Shown here in pieces: positions 63,753-64,000 of a DNA stretch of 64,000 bases (position 1 is the first letter of the stretch; the number at the start of each line of letters is the position of its first letter). Source of the stretch: JANQJD01 sp965601685 (GTDB lineage: Bacteria; Pseudomonadota; Alphaproteobacteria; Rhodospirillales; Rhodospirillaceae); the NCBI GenBank assembly GCA_965601685.1, contig CBFCWI010000001.1:186001-250000 (forward strand), written 5' to 3'. Made by a program: the position numbers and the translations under genes. The notes under the pieces are model-generated. The model saw only the letters and a program-made list of their open reading frames with translations, had not been told where the DNA came from and searched no databases.

Positions 63753-64000
63753 TGAGGGCACTGTGAGATTCTTTGGTACACAGGAAACAGAAGCGTCTTG
63801 CCCATGAGAAATGGAGTGAGCAAGATGTTGGCTATTCTCATTCTACTATGCTCTTCATTGTGTTAGAGAAACGTCTCTCTCTGAAATGAAGGTAAGAAGA
63901 AATGAGAGGCAAGAGCATTCCATGGGATCAGGCGCTGCTGCTATAAACAGCCAGGAGCATGATGGCGTTTCTTTCCGGAGTTCTACTACGACTGGTTTCA

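Noticed and set aside
1..64000. Mobile elements, integrases, CRISPR arrays and rRNA genes
   Set aside because: I looked for transposase-like frames, regularly spaced repeats and rRNA core sequences on both strands and saw none; the short tandem duplications are two-copy and not CRISPR-like.

Overview
The window looks like a bacterial chromosome segment, most probably from an alphaproteobacterium near the Rhodospirillales. The pointers are family-typical gene clusters: atpHAGDC without the F0 genes, thioredoxin-TPR / LonN / Trm112 / DUF971, DUF1285 / Nudix / CCA transferase, PhaR, and RquA. By my own summing of the called genes, only about three quarters of the window is coding. Eighteen gene-free gaps exceed 300 bases, one household gene is a clear pseudogene, and I see no insertion sequence, integrase, phage gene or CRISPR array. 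This suggests a genome eroding by small mutations, perhaps in a host-associated or otherwise specialised lineage (inference).

Layout. 0-14 kb: feoAB edge, UDP-sugar epimerase, pcm, htpG, acnA, hemW, ribA, a nitroreductase, fructosamine-kinase-like protein and low-molecular-weight phosphatase. 14-17 kb: DUF971, Trm112, broken LonN, thioredoxin-TPR protein, tRNA-Gly. 17-22 kb: F1 ATP synthase operon. 22-25 kb: cobalt transporter cbiMNQO. 25.5-31 kb: dcd, a ubiquinone hydroxylase and dnaE. 32-37.5 kb: rquA, a COQ10/RatA protein, the frdABCD fumarate reductase operon and tRNA-Gln. 37.5-44 kb: folC, gshB, squalene-hopene cyclase. 44-49 kb: an unknown membrane coiled-coil protein, tRNA-Met, phaA, phaR. 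49-53.5 kb: nadA-nadC-nadB and a CBS protein. 55-58 kb: yjbQ, cca, Nudix, DUF1285. 58-64 kb: propionyl-CoA synthetase, a DUF465 mini-gene, ubiX and an unusual thymidylate-synthase-like fusion.

How the genes fit together. The most informative block is rquA plus a four-subunit E. coli-type fumarate reductase. RquA makes rhodoquinone from ubiquinone, and rhodoquinol is a suitable electron donor for fumarate reduction. UbiX and the UbiH-type hydroxylase in the window serve the ubiquinone precursor. With cobalt uptake, propionyl-CoA synthetase, acetyl-CoA acetyltransferase and PhaR, the window is consistent with anaerobic redox balancing through fumarate, succinate and propionyl-CoA with polyhydroxyalkanoate storage. 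That pathway picture is inference.

The second striking signal is mutational. I find at least fifteen perfect tandem duplications of 8-14 bases, nearly all in spacers, far more than random sequence should give. One of them lies in the LonN gene and puts it out of frame, so it shows directly how genes may be lost here.
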